Source of the DNA: Pseudomonas antarctica
GTDB lineage: Bacteria > Pseudomonadota > Gammaproteobacteria > Pseudomonadales > Pseudomonadaceae
NCBI RefSeq assembly: GCF_900624995.1
Contig: NZ_UYXQ01000011.1
Location: forward strand, 44,015-108,014
Direction of reading: 5' to 3'
DNA: 64,000 nt
The stretch's first letter is position 1. Each line of letters opens with the position of its first letter. The notes under the pieces are model-generated. The model saw only the letters and a list, made by a program, of their open reading frames with translations, had not been told where the DNA came from and ran no database searches. The position numbers and the translations under genes are program-made. Of this stretch, positions 28,672-37,297 are shown one piece after another.

Positions 28672-30732
28672 ATGTCCAGGTTTTCTGCTGACACCCGTTT
28701 GGGATCTACCTCTGTTCTGGCCGTGCTGTGTGGCGCCTTGCTGGCGCCCCACGCACAGGCTGAGGATCACGAATTGAGCCCCACGGTAATCACCGCGATT
28801 GCCGCCAGCTCGCCGCTGACCGTAATCACCAACCCCAAAGACCCGCGCCAACCGGTGCCCGCCAGCGATGGCGGCGACTACCTCAAGACCATCCCCGGCT
28901 TTGCCCTGGTGCGCAACGGCGGCACCAATGGCGACCCGGTGCTGCGCGGCATGTTCGGCTCGCGCCTGAATATCCTCACCAACGGCGGCATGATGCTCGG
29001 CGCCTGCCCCGGCCGGATGGATGCGCCCACCTCGTATATCTCGCCGGAGACCTACGACAAGCTGACCGTGATCAAAGGCCCGCAAACCGTGCTCTGGGGC
29101 CCGGGCGCCTCGGCCGGCACCATCCTGTTCGAGCGTGAGCCGGAGCAGTTCGGCGAACTGGGCACACGGGTCAACGCCAGCGTGCTGGCCGGTTCCAACG
29201 GGCGCTTCGACAAAGTCATCGATGCCGCCGCCGGCGGGCCGCTGGGCTATGTGCGGGTGATCGGTAACCAAGCGCATGCCGATGACTACAAGGATGGCAA
29301 CAACGACACCGTCGCCTCGCGCTACGACAAATGGAACGGCGACGTCGCGGTCGGTTTCACACCCGACGCCGACACCCTGCTGGAACTCACCGTCGGCCGT
29401 GGCGATGGTGAAGCGCGCTACGCCGGGCGTGGCATGGACGGTTCGCAGTTCTTGCGCGAAAGCCTGGGCCTGCGTTTCGAGAAGTCCAATATCGGCGAGG
29501 TGCTGGATAAGGTCGAGGCCCAGGTCTACTACAACTACGCCGACCATGTGATGGACAACTACAGCCTGCGCACGCCGTCGGGCACCGGGATGATGGCCGG
29601 GCCCATGGCCTCCAACGTCGACCGCCGCACCCTCGGCGCGCGGATCAAGGCCACTTGGCGCTGGGCCGATGTGCAGTTGATCAGCGGCCTGGATGCGCAG
29701 ACCAACGAGCACCGCCAACGCAGCAGCATGGGCATCGACACCTACAAGAATCTGCCGCGCAACAAAGACGCCAACTTCCACAACTACGGGGTGTTCGGCG
29801 AACTGACCTGGTACGCCGCCGACCGCGATCGTCTGATCACCGGTGCGCGCCTGGACCGTGCCTCGGCCAAGGATTTTCGCCAGCGCACGGGCTCAGGAAT
29901 GATGTCGCGCCCCAACCCGACCGCCGACAACACCCGCGCCGACACCCTGCCGTCAGGCTTTTTGCGTTATGAGCATGACTTGGCCGACAGCCCGACCACC
30001 GTCTACGCCGGGCTGGGCCACGCCGAACGCTTCCCGGATTACTGGGAGCTGTTTTCGCCAAAAACCGGCGCGAGCGGTTCGGTGAATGCCTTCGATGGCG
30101 TGAAGCCGGAAAAGACCACCCAACTCGACTTCGGCGCGCAGTACAAAACCGCCGATGTGGAAGCCTGGGCCTCGGCTTATATCGGCCAGGTACGCGACTT
30201 TATCCTGTTCGATTACAAGCCCGGCATGATGGGCACCACCTCCCAGGCGCGTAACGTCGATGCACGGATCATGGGCGGCGAACTGGGTGCAGCCTACAAG
30301 CTGACGCGCAACTGGAAGGCCGACGCCAGCCTCGCCTACGCCTGGGGCAAGAACAGCAGCGACGGCAAAGCGCTGCCGCAAATGCCACCGCTGGACGCCC
30401 GTTTCGGCCTGACCTACAGCGAAGACGACTGGAGCGCCGGTGCCTTGTGGCGCGTAGTCGCGGCGCAAAACCGCATCGACCAAAACAAGGGCAACGTGGT
30501 CGGTAAAGACTTCGACAAGAGCGGCGGCTTTGGCGTGTTCTCGCTGAACGCGGCGTACCGCATCAACAAAAACTTCAAGGTCAGCACCGGCGTCGACAAC
30601 CTCTTCGGCAAGGCCTACGCCGAGCACCTGAACCTGGCCGGTAACGCAGGCTTCGGCTACCCGGTCAACGACCCGCAAGCCATCAAGGAACCGGGGCGCA
30701 CGCTCTGGACCAAGGTGGACATGAGCTTCTAA
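28672..30732 (+). CDS. oprC: TonB-dependent copper receptor (OprC/NosA-like)
   Basis: This 686-residue outer-membrane receptor has a signal peptide ending near AQA. The plug domain contains GGDYLKTIPGFALVRNGG, VLRGMFGSRLNIL and a Met/Cys segment, GGMMLGACPGRMD. The 22-strand barrel ends in the aromatic KVDMSF. The whole sequence fits the TonB-dependent copper receptor family. NosA and OprC have been linked to copper uptake and to loading of nitrous oxide reductase. Position in the copper cluster supports the call. The ATG at 28672 follows a GGA site; an ATG at 28660 is also in frame. Confidence 0.92.
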   Translation: MSRFSADTRLGSTSVLAVLCGALLAPHAQAEDHELSPTVITAIAASSPLTVITNPKDPRQPVPASDGGDYLKTIPGFALVRNGGTNGDPVLRGMFGSRLNILTNGGMMLGACPGRMDAPTSYISPETYDKLTVIKGPQTVLWGPGASAGTILFEREPEQFGELGTRVNASVLAGSNGRFDKVIDAAAGGPLGYVRVIGNQAHADDYKDGNNDTVASRYDKWNGDVAVGFTPDADTLLELTVGRGDGEARYAGRGMDGSQFLRESLGLRFEKSNIGEVLDKVEAQVYYNYADHVMDNYSLRTPSGTGMMAGPMASNVDRRTLGARIKATWRWADVQLISGLDAQTNEHRQRSSMGIDTYKNLPRNKDANFHNYGVFGELTWYAADRDRLITGARLDRASAKDFRQRTGSGMMSRPNPTADNTRADTLPSGFLRYEHDLADSPTTVYAGLGHAERFPDYWELFSPKTGASGSVNAFDGVKPEKTTQLDFGAQYKTADVEAWASAYIGQVRDFILFDYKPGMMGTTSQARNVDARIMGGELGAAYKLTRNWKADASLAYAWGKNSSDGKALPQMPPLDARFGLTYSEDDWSAGALWRVVAAQNRIDQNKGNVVGKDFDKSGGFGVFSLNAAYRINKNFKVSTGVDNLFGKAYAEHLNLAGNAGFGYPVNDPQAIKEPGRTLWTKVDMSF

Positions 30733-30734
30733 CC

Positions 30735-30826
30735 GCATCGCGGGCAAGTCGAATCGTCGCACCGCCGCTCCCACAGTTGAAATACATTCCCCTGTGGGAG
30801 CGGCGGTGCGACTTGCCCGCGATGGC
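30735..30826. repeat. REP inverted pair after the copper receptor
   Basis: GCATCGCGGGCAAGTCGAAT...CCGCTCCCACAG faces CTGTGGGAGCGGCGGTGCGA...GCGATGGC, an almost perfect palindrome with a 15-base spacer. It may attenuate transcription between the receptor and the PepSY gene. Confidence 0.85.
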
Positions 30827-30869
30827 TGCATAACTGACAAAAATTTTTAAAGCCTTTGCGGAGCACCTG

Positions 30870-32252
30870 ATGACCACTCAAAAGATTTCCTTCTACAACC
30901 TGGCCTGGCGTTGGCACTTCTACGCAGGGCTATTCGTCGCCCCTTTCATGGTGCTGCTGGCCCTCACCGGCATCATCTACCTGTTCAAACCCCAGCTCGA
31001 CCCGCTGATGTATGGCGACCTGCTCAAGGTGCAAAGCGCCGAGCACGCATTGAGTGCCGACGAACAATTGCAACGCGCCCAGGCGGCCTTTCCCCAAGGC
31101 AAGATCAGCAAATATCTGCCGCCTGCCGACGCTACCAGCAGCGCGCAATTCGTGATGCATCACGACGGGCGCGAAGTGACGGTATTCGTCGATCCGTATC
31201 GCGGCACCGTGCTTGGCGAACAGGATTCCAAATACAACCTGCAAGCCATCGCCCGCGCGTTGCACGGTGAGCTGATGATCGGCACCGTCGGCGATCGCCT
31301 GGTGGAACTCGCCGCCGGTTGGGGCGTGATGCTGGTGGTGTCCGGCCTGTACCTGTGGTGGCCGCGCGGCAAGTCGTCGGCCGGGGTCTTGTGGCCGCGA
31401 TTTAACACACGTGGCCGGGTGTTCTGGCGCGATATGCACGCGGTCGCCGGCTTCTGGGGCGCGGCCTTTTTACTGGTGATGCTGCTCAGCGGCATGACCT
31501 GGACCGGCTTCTGGGGCAAGCAATACGCCGAGCTGTGGAATACCTTCCCGGCGGCGATGTGGAACAACGTGCCGCAGTCCGATCAGCAGGCCCGCGTGCT
31601 CAATACCGCCAGCCAGCAAACCGTGCCCTGGGCCATGGAAAACACGCCGATGCCCATGTCCGGCGACCACGCCGAACACATGAACCACGGCGCCATGCAC
31701 TCTGGCCCGGCCGCCCCCACCGTGCGCCTGCAACACGTGGTCGACCTGGCCAACGCACGTAAGGTCGAGCCCGGCTACAGCATCACCTTCCCCACCACCG
31801 CCGAAGGCGTGTTCACCATCGCGGTATTCGCCAACGACCCACGCAATGACGCCACCCTGCACGTGGACCAATACACCGGCAAGGTTCTCGCCGATGTGCG
31901 CTGGGAACACTACAACACCGTCGCCCGTGCTACTGAGACCGGTGTGATGCTGCATGAAGGCAAGATGTTCGGCTGGGTCAATCAACTGATCGTGTTGATG
32001 ATTTGCTTGATGATTCTGCTCAGCGCCGTCAGTGGCGTGGTGATCTGGTGGAAGCGTCGGCCCGTGGGAGGTTTGGGTGTTCCGCCGCTGCGCCATGACC
32101 TGCCGAAGTGGAAAACCGCGATGGTGATCATGCTCGGGCTGGCGATTATCTTCCCGCTGGTGGGCGCGTCGTTGATCGTGGTGTGGGTATTGGATCGTCT
32201 GGTGTTGGCGCGTTTTTTCAACCCACGTGAATCTGCCTCAGGTTCTGCATGA
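30870..32252 (+). CDS. PepSY-domain inner-membrane protein
   Basis: This 460-residue protein has an N-terminal membrane helix (about 18-40), a periplasmic PepSY region with HGELMIGTVGDRLVELAAGW, and further helices near 150-170, 195-215, 370-395 and 425-445. This is the PepSY-associated TM (PiuB-like) layout seen in proteins next to TonB receptors. Residues about 256-281 form an unusual Met/His-rich loop (MPMSGDHAEHMNHGAMHSG), suggesting metal binding on the periplasmic side. The family is suspected to act in reduction or removal of metal from its carrier. The context points to copper. Confidence 0.85.
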   Translation: MTTQKISFYNLAWRWHFYAGLFVAPFMVLLALTGIIYLFKPQLDPLMYGDLLKVQSAEHALSADEQLQRAQAAFPQGKISKYLPPADATSSAQFVMHHDGREVTVFVDPYRGTVLGEQDSKYNLQAIARALHGELMIGTVGDRLVELAAGWGVMLVVSGLYLWWPRGKSSAGVLWPRFNTRGRVFWRDMHAVAGFWGAAFLLVMLLSGMTWTGFWGKQYAELWNTFPAAMWNNVPQSDQQARVLNTASQQTVPWAMENTPMPMSGDHAEHMNHGAMHSGPAAPTVRLQHVVDLANARKVEPGYSITFPTTAEGVFTIAVFANDPRNDATLHVDQYTGKVLADVRWEHYNTVARATETGVMLHEGKMFGWVNQLIVLMICLMILLSAVSGVVIWWKRRPVGGLGVPPLRHDLPKWKTAMVIMLGLAIIFPLVGASLIVVWVLDRLVLARFFNPRESASGSA

Positions 32253-32317
32253 AGCAGGCGAGATGCCCACGGCAGAGCCCTTCTGTAGCCTTGCGCGACT
32301 TTCGTCGCGCAGCCAAT

Positions 32318-32338
32318 AAGTGTTAACTTATAACACTT
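32318..32338. promoter_or_regulatory. Zur-box-like operator upstream of the TonB-ABC system
   Basis: AAGTGTTA-ACTTA-TAACACTT is a perfect 8-5-8 inverted repeat. Its core TGTTAACTTATAACA matches 13 of 15 positions of the gammaproteobacterial Zur consensus TGTTATANTATAACA. It lies 66 bases before the ATG of the receptor gene, a normal operator place. This points to zinc repression of the receptor-ATPase-binding protein-permease operon. Confidence 0.72.
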
Positions 32339-32351
32339 TGTGCGTTATCGT

Positions 32352-32376
32352 TGCTCGCCGCGCCCTGCGGCGAGCA
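32352..32376 (+). other. Leader hairpin between the Zur-box-like site and the receptor start
   Basis: TGCTCGCCGC and GCGGCGAGCA form a perfect 10-bp stem with a GCCCT loop in the likely 5' untranslated region. It lies 28 bases before the start codon. There is no T run, so it may act on RNA stability or translation, or have no role. Confidence 0.4.
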
Positions 32377-32404
32377 CACCCCTCATAAAGCGATTGATCG
32401 ACTG

Positions 32405-34513
32405 ATGAACAAGTACCTAGCGTGTGGCGTGTGCCTGCTCGCCCTGCACAACAGCGCCCACGCCCTGACCCTGCCCGCCAGCCCCGTGACTGCACCCGCC
32501 GTGGATGACGAGCGCGTCGACCTGAACACCCCGACCACTGCCGGCTCGCGCCTGAACCTCACGGCCCTGCAGACGCCCGGCAGTGTCGAGAGCCAGACCG
32601 GCGCGAAAATCCGCGAACGCGGCGACGCCAGTGTGCAGGACGCCATCTCCCGTGCCACCGGCATCAGCCGCATCGGCACACCAGGCGATGGCGGCACGTC
32701 GTTGCAGGCACGTGGTTTTACCGGGCAGAGTTCGGTCATGCAGCTGTACGACGGCAACCGCATGTACACCGGCATGGGCACCTCGACCTTCCCGGTGGAC
32801 ACCTGGGCGGTGGAGCGCGTGGATGTCCTGCGCGGCCCGGCTTCGGTGCTGTATGGCGAAGGCGCCACGGGTGCGGTGGTCAATACGCTCTCGAAAAAGC
32901 CCTTCACCGGCGACATCGAAAACCATATCCGCCTGGGCTACGGCTCGTATGACCACCAGCAGCAAGCCCTGGACAGCGGCGGCTCGCTGACCGACACCCT
33001 GAGCTACCGCCTGAACCTCAACCGCCTGCGCAGCAACGGTTTCATCGACCGTGGCGACTCCAGCAGTGACTTCGTCAGCGCCGCCTTGCGCTGGCAACCG
33101 GCTGACAACCTGAGCTTCACCCTGGCCAGCGACTACGGCGACCAGCGCCCACAGAATTATTTCGGCACACCGCTGCTCAACGGCCAATTGCACAAGAGCC
33201 TGCGCGACAAGAACTACAACGTCAGCAACGACACCCTGCACTACAACGATCAGTGGACGCGGCTGACCAGCGAGTGGCAACTCAACGACAACATCAGCGC
33301 CACCAACGAGCTGTACTACCTGAAAAACCAGCGCCGTTGGCGGAACGCCGAGAACTACAACTTCACCAACGGCCAACTGACCCGCAGCGCTAACTTCGGC
33401 ATCAAGCACAATCAGGAACAGGTGGGCGACCGCCAGACTTTCACCTTCAAGCACAGGCTGTTTGGCCTCGACAGCCAGACCGTGGCCGGTGTGGAATACA
33501 ACCGCATCCGCTTGCGCCTTGCCAGCAACTCGCCCTTTGACGACGTGCTTAAAAACGGCCAGCCGATCGACCTGTACCACCCGGCGCCAGCTGCGTTTCA
33601 AAGCCAAGACCCGTTTAAACCGGTGTTCGCCACCACCACTAAAACAGTCGCCGGCTTTGCCGAAAACCGCTTGCAGCTCACCGACCAACTGGCGCTGATC
33701 ACCGGTATTCGCCGCGACTACGCACACATCGACCGCGATGATTTGCGCGATGGCAGCCAGTCCGACAAAACCCTCACCGGCAACAACTGGAAGGCCGGCT
33801 TGGTCTACGCGATCACCGCAGACACCTCGGTCTACGGCCAGTACGCCACCAGCACCGATGGCGTCGGCGGCCTGATCTCCTTGAGCCCGGGCCAGCAGCA
33901 GTTCGACCTGTCCACGGCCAAGCAAACCGAAATGGGCATCAAGCAGGCGTTCTGGGACCACCGTGGCGAATGGACGTTGGCGGCCTACCACATCGTTAAA
34001 AAGAAACTGCTCACCGACGTCCCGGGCGACCCGGACCTCAAGCAGCAGGTTGGCCAGCAATCCTCCAACGGTCTGGAAGCCAGCCTCGACCTGCAACTGC
34101 CCAACGCCTGGCAGCTGCAAGCCAATGCCGCCATCGTGCGTGCGCAGTACGACGATTTCAAACAGGACGTCGCCGGCGTGCAGGTATCGCGCGACGGCAA
34201 CCGCCCAGTGGACGTACCGCGCCGCACCGCCAACCTGTGGCTGAGCCAGGCCGTGACTGACAACATCCGCGCCGGCGCTGGCGTGCGCTACGTCGATGCG
34301 CGTTACGCCGACATGGCCAACCAGAACAAGCTGCCGAGCTACACCGTGGTCGATGCCAGCGTCTCCTGGAAGGCGCTGCACAACACCACCCTGGGCCTGC
34401 AACTGAGCAACCTGTTTGACCGTACCTACGCCGTCAGCCAATACAACGATGGCCAACAGTGGATCCTCGGTGAACCGCGCTCGTTTTTCGTCACGGCGGA
34501 CTACACCTTTTAA
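32405..34513 (+). CDS. TonB-dependent receptor, probable zinc/metallophore uptake (PA2911-like)
   Basis: This 702-residue outer-membrane receptor has a signal peptide ending in AHA. The plug domain has IRERGDASVQDAISRATGIS, GGTSLQARGFTGQSSVMQLY and VLRGPASVLYGEGATGAVVN. The barrel ends in FFVTADYTF. It resembles siderophore receptors and lacks an N-terminal STN signalling domain, so it should not drive an ECF sigma factor. It begins the operon with an ATPase, a binding protein and a permease, like P. aeruginosa PA2911-PA2914, which I recall as zinc-repressed. The Zur-box-like site upstream supports zinc as the signal; the true ligand is not known. Confidence 0.85.
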   Translation: MNKYLACGVCLLALHNSAHALTLPASPVTAPAVDDERVDLNTPTTAGSRLNLTALQTPGSVESQTGAKIRERGDASVQDAISRATGISRIGTPGDGGTSLQARGFTGQSSVMQLYDGNRMYTGMGTSTFPVDTWAVERVDVLRGPASVLYGEGATGAVVNTLSKKPFTGDIENHIRLGYGSYDHQQQALDSGGSLTDTLSYRLNLNRLRSNGFIDRGDSSSDFVSAALRWQPADNLSFTLASDYGDQRPQNYFGTPLLNGQLHKSLRDKNYNVSNDTLHYNDQWTRLTSEWQLNDNISATNELYYLKNQRRWRNAENYNFTNGQLTRSANFGIKHNQEQVGDRQTFTFKHRLFGLDSQTVAGVEYNRIRLRLASNSPFDDVLKNGQPIDLYHPAPAAFQSQDPFKPVFATTTKTVAGFAENRLQLTDQLALITGIRRDYAHIDRDDLRDGSQSDKTLTGNNWKAGLVYAITADTSVYGQYATSTDGVGGLISLSPGQQQFDLSTAKQTEMGIKQAFWDHRGEWTLAAYHIVKKKLLTDVPGDPDLKQQVGQQSSNGLEASLDLQLPNAWQLQANAAIVRAQYDDFKQDVAGVQVSRDGNRPVDVPRRTANLWLSQAVTDNIRAGAGVRYVDARYADMANQNKLPSYTVVDASVSWKALHNTTLGLQLSNLFDRTYAVSQYNDGQQWILGEPRSFFVTADYTF

Positions 34514-34555
34514 CCGAGACACCCCATTCCAATTGTGTTGAACAAGAGAACATTG

Positions 34556-35344
34556 ATGACCTCACTCACCCTCACCGAGCTGGCCTGGACACCACCGGGT
34601 CACGACCACTGCGTGCACCGGTTCCAGCTGCGTGACGCCAGCCTGTTGGTCGGTGCGGGGGAGTTTGTCGGGCTGATCGGGCCCAATGGCAGCGGCAAGA
34701 CCAGCCTGTTGCGCTGTGCTTATCGCTTCAGCAAACCGGAACACGGCGACGTGCAACTCGAACACCAGAATGTGTGGAAGCAAAGCGCCAAATGGTGCGC
34801 GCAACGCATCGCCGTGGTGCTGCAGGAGTTCCCCGACGCTTTCGGCTTGCGCGTGGATGAAGTGGTCGCCATGGGCCGCACGCCCCACAAGGGTTTGTTC
34901 GACAACGACACGCTGCACGACCAGCAGCTTGTTCGCAGCGCGCTAGCCTCGGTGGGCATGCAGGACTTCGAAGACCATGCCTTCGCTACCCTGTCCGGCG
35001 GTGAGAAACAACGCGTGATCCTGGCCCGTGCCCTCGCCCAGCAACCGCAACTGCTGATCCTCGACGAACCGACCAACCACCTCGACCCGCGCTATCAGCT
35101 GGAACTGCTGCGGCTGGTCAAGCGTTTGAACATCGCCACCCTGGCCAGCATCCACGACCTGAACTTGGCCGCCGCCTTCTGTGATCGCCTGTACGTGATC
35201 AACCACGGGCGCATCGTTGCCAGCGGCACACCCCACGAGGTACTGACCGTCGCGTTGCTGCGCGATGTGTTTGCCGTCGAAGCCCTGATCGACACTCACC
35301 CCTTGTCCGGCTACCCCCGAATCACCTGGATAACCCAACCATGA
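34556..35344 (+). CDS. ABC transporter ATPase (FecE/BtuD type)
   Basis: This 262-residue ATPase has Walker [11 protein letters not shown]-loop [10 protein letters not shown], signature LSGGEKQRV and Walker [13 protein letters not shown] with switch histidine in SIHDLN. The pattern is that of importers for siderophores, heme and cobalamin. The ATG at 34556 has an AAGAGA site; the GTG at 34535 in the longer frame is less likely. The stop overlaps the next ATG by 4 bases. Confidence 0.92.
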   Translation: MTSLTLTELAWTPPGHDHCVHRFQLRDASLLVGAGEFVGLIGPNGSGKTSLLRCAYRFSKPEHGDVQLEHQNVWKQSAKWCAQRIAVVLQEFPDAFGLRVDEVVAMGRTPHKGLFDNDTLHDQQLVRSALASVGMQDFEDHAFATLSGGEKQRVILARALAQQPQLLILDEPTNHLDPRYQLELLRLVKRLNIATLASIHDLNLAAAFCDRLYVINHGRIVASGTPHEVLTVALLRDVFAVEALIDTHPLSGYPRITWITQP

Positions 35345-36288
35345 TCCTGCGCGCCCTGCTGTCTCTCGCCCTGTTGCTGGGCACTGCTCAAGCGTTTGCC
35401 CAAGCGACCCATTACCCCGTGACCGTCAAAAGCTGCAACCGCGACGTCACCTTTCAGAAAGCACCGCAGCACGCGGTCAGTCATGACATCAACATGACCC
35501 AGATGATGCTCGCGCTGGGACTCAAGCCAAACATGGCCGGCTACAGCGGCGTGACCGGCTGGAAGTCGGTGACGCCCGAAATGGCCGAGATCCTCGACGG
35601 CCTGCCGGAACTGGCGAGCAAGTACCCGTCGGTGGAAACCCTGCTCAATGCCAACGTGGATTTTTTCTTTGCTGGCTGGGATTACGGCATGCGCGTGGGC
35701 GGCGACCTCACGCCGCAAACCCTGCAACCTTTGGGCATCAACGTGTACGAGCTGACAGAATCGTGCGCATTTGTAATGAAGCGCCCAGCCGCCACGCTGG
35801 ATGACACCTATAACGACTTGCGCAATCTGGGCAAGATCTTCGATGTGCAGGACCGGGCCAATGCGCTGATTGCACAGATGCAGGCGCAAGTGGCCGAGGT
35901 GCAAAAAGACCTGCCCGCCGATACGCCGCGCGTGTTCCTGTATGACAGCGGTGAAGACCGCGCCATGACCTCCGGGCGCCTGGGCATGCCGCAAGCACTG
36001 ATCAGCGCCGCTGGCGGGCGCAACATCCTCGATGATATCGACGCCAGCTGGACACGCGTCAATTGGGAAACCGTGGTGGAACGCAACCCGCAGGTGATCG
36101 TGATCGTCGACTACAGCGAAATCACCGCCGCACAGAAAGAACAATTCTTGCTGGATAACCCGGCTCTGCAATCGGTGGACGCGATCAAGAACCAGCGTTT
36201 TATCGTGATCCCGTATGTGCAGGCCACGCCGGGTATCGACAATGTGCTGGCGGTGGAAACCCTGGCCAAGGGGTTTCACGGCGAATGA
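35341..36288 (+). CDS. Periplasmic substrate-binding protein of the TonB-linked ABC importer
   Basis: This 315-residue protein has a signal peptide ([20 protein letters not shown]) and a BtuF/FecB-type class III binding fold. Two lobes (about 40-150 and 185-310) are joined by a long helix (about 155-180). The N-terminal CNRDVTFQKAPQHAVSHDIN carries a Cys and two His residues, and C141 lies in ELTESCAFVMK. The bound substrate cannot be read from sequence. The operon and the Zur-box-like site suggest a zinc complex rather than cobalamin. It overlaps both neighbours by 4 bases. Confidence 0.88.
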   Translation: MILRALLSLALLLGTAQAFAQATHYPVTVKSCNRDVTFQKAPQHAVSHDINMTQMMLALGLKPNMAGYSGVTGWKSVTPEMAEILDGLPELASKYPSVETLLNANVDFFFAGWDYGMRVGGDLTPQTLQPLGINVYELTESCAFVMKRPAATLDDTYNDLRNLGKIFDVQDRANALIAQMQAQVAEVQKDLPADTPRVFLYDSGEDRAMTSGRLGMPQALISAAGGRNILDDIDASWTRVNWETVVERNPQVIVIVDYSEITAAQKEQFLLDNPALQSVDAIKNQRFIVIPYVQATPGIDNVLAVETLAKGFHGE

Positions 36289-37295
36289 TCAACCGTCGCT
36301 ACGCCCTGTTGTTGTGTGCCCTTGGCGCGCTGTTGCTGGTCTCTTGCGTGATCTCACTGGGATTCGGTTCGGCGCGGGTGCCGGTGGACGTGGTGTGGCG
36401 GATTTTGCTGAACAAGGCCTTCGGCTTCGGTGAGGTGAACTGGAGCACCGGTCAGGAGCATATCGTATGGTTGATCCGTGTGCCGCGCATGCTGCTCGGC
36501 GCGCTGGTGGGCGCCGGGCTGGCGTTGATCGGCGCAGTATTGCAGGCCGTCACGCGTAACCCCCTGGCCGACCCGCACCTGCTTGGCGTGACCTCCGGCG
36601 CCACGCTGGGCGCGGTGATCGTGGTGTTGCATGTGGGGGAAGTCATCGGCCTGCTGACCCTGCCTATCGCGGCGTTTATCGGCGCGATGCTGAGCATGCT
36701 GGTAGTACTGGCGGTGGCCAGCCGCAATGGCCGGCTGGAAAGCGATCGCCTGTTGCTGTGCGGCGTGGCCGTGTCGTTCGTAATGATGGCGGCAGCCAAC
36801 CTGCTGCTGTTTCTGGGCGACCACCGCGCCGCCTCGGCGGTGATGTTCTGGATGCTCGGCGGCCTGGGTCTTGCTCGCTGGGAACTGCTGGCGATCCCCG
36901 CCGCGACAGTGCTGCTGGGATTATTGCTGCTGCTGGGCATGGCGCGGCCGTTGAATGCGTTGATGGCCGGCGAGCAAACCGCCGTGACCCTGGGCCTGAA
37001 CGCGCGCAACGTGCGGCTCAAGGTGTTTCTGATCGCCTCCTTGATGACCGGCGTGCTGGTCTCCATCAGCGGCTCCATCGGCTTTGTCGGCCTGATGGTG
37101 CCGCACATCGCCCGACGTCTGGTGGGCGCCGAGCACCGTCGATTGCTGCCGGTGTGCGTGCTGCTGGGCAGTGTGTTCCTGGTGTGGGTCGACGTCGCGG
37201 CACGCACCCTGATCGCCCCCGAAGACCTGCCCATAGGCGTGGCGACGGCGGCGATTGGCGGGCTGTTTTTTATCGGTTTGATGCGCAAGCGTTGA
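36285..37295 (+). CDS. FecCD/BtuC-family ABC permease
   Basis: This 336-residue permease has about ten membrane helices. It has the family features RVPRMLLGALVGAGLALIGA, NPLADPHLLGVTSGATLGA and the ATPase-coupling region GSIGFVGLMVPHIARRLVG. It completes the four-gene importer operon. It ends 2 bases before the convergent end of the giant DUF4329 gene, without a visible terminator between. Confidence 0.93.
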   Translation: MINRRYALLLCALGALLLVSCVISLGFGSARVPVDVVWRILLNKAFGFGEVNWSTGQEHIVWLIRVPRMLLGALVGAGLALIGAVLQAVTRNPLADPHLLGVTSGATLGAVIVVLHVGEVIGLLTLPIAAFIGAMLSMLVVLAVASRNGRLESDRLLLCGVAVSFVMMAAANLLLFLGDHRAASAVMFWMLGGLGLARWELLAIPAATVLLGLLLLLGMARPLNALMAGEQTAVTLGLNARNVRLKVFLIASLMTGVLVSISGSIGFVGLMVPHIARRLVGAEHRRLLPVCVLLGSVFLVWVDVAARTLIAPEDLPIGVATAAIGGLFFIGLMRKR

Positions 37296-37297
37296 GG

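Noticed and set aside
32417..34522. Minus-strand open frame of 701 codons opposite the TonB receptor
   Set aside because: This is an antisense shadow with Val/Gln/His/Gly-rich composition typical of mirrored high-GC genes. The plus-strand receptor is clearly real.
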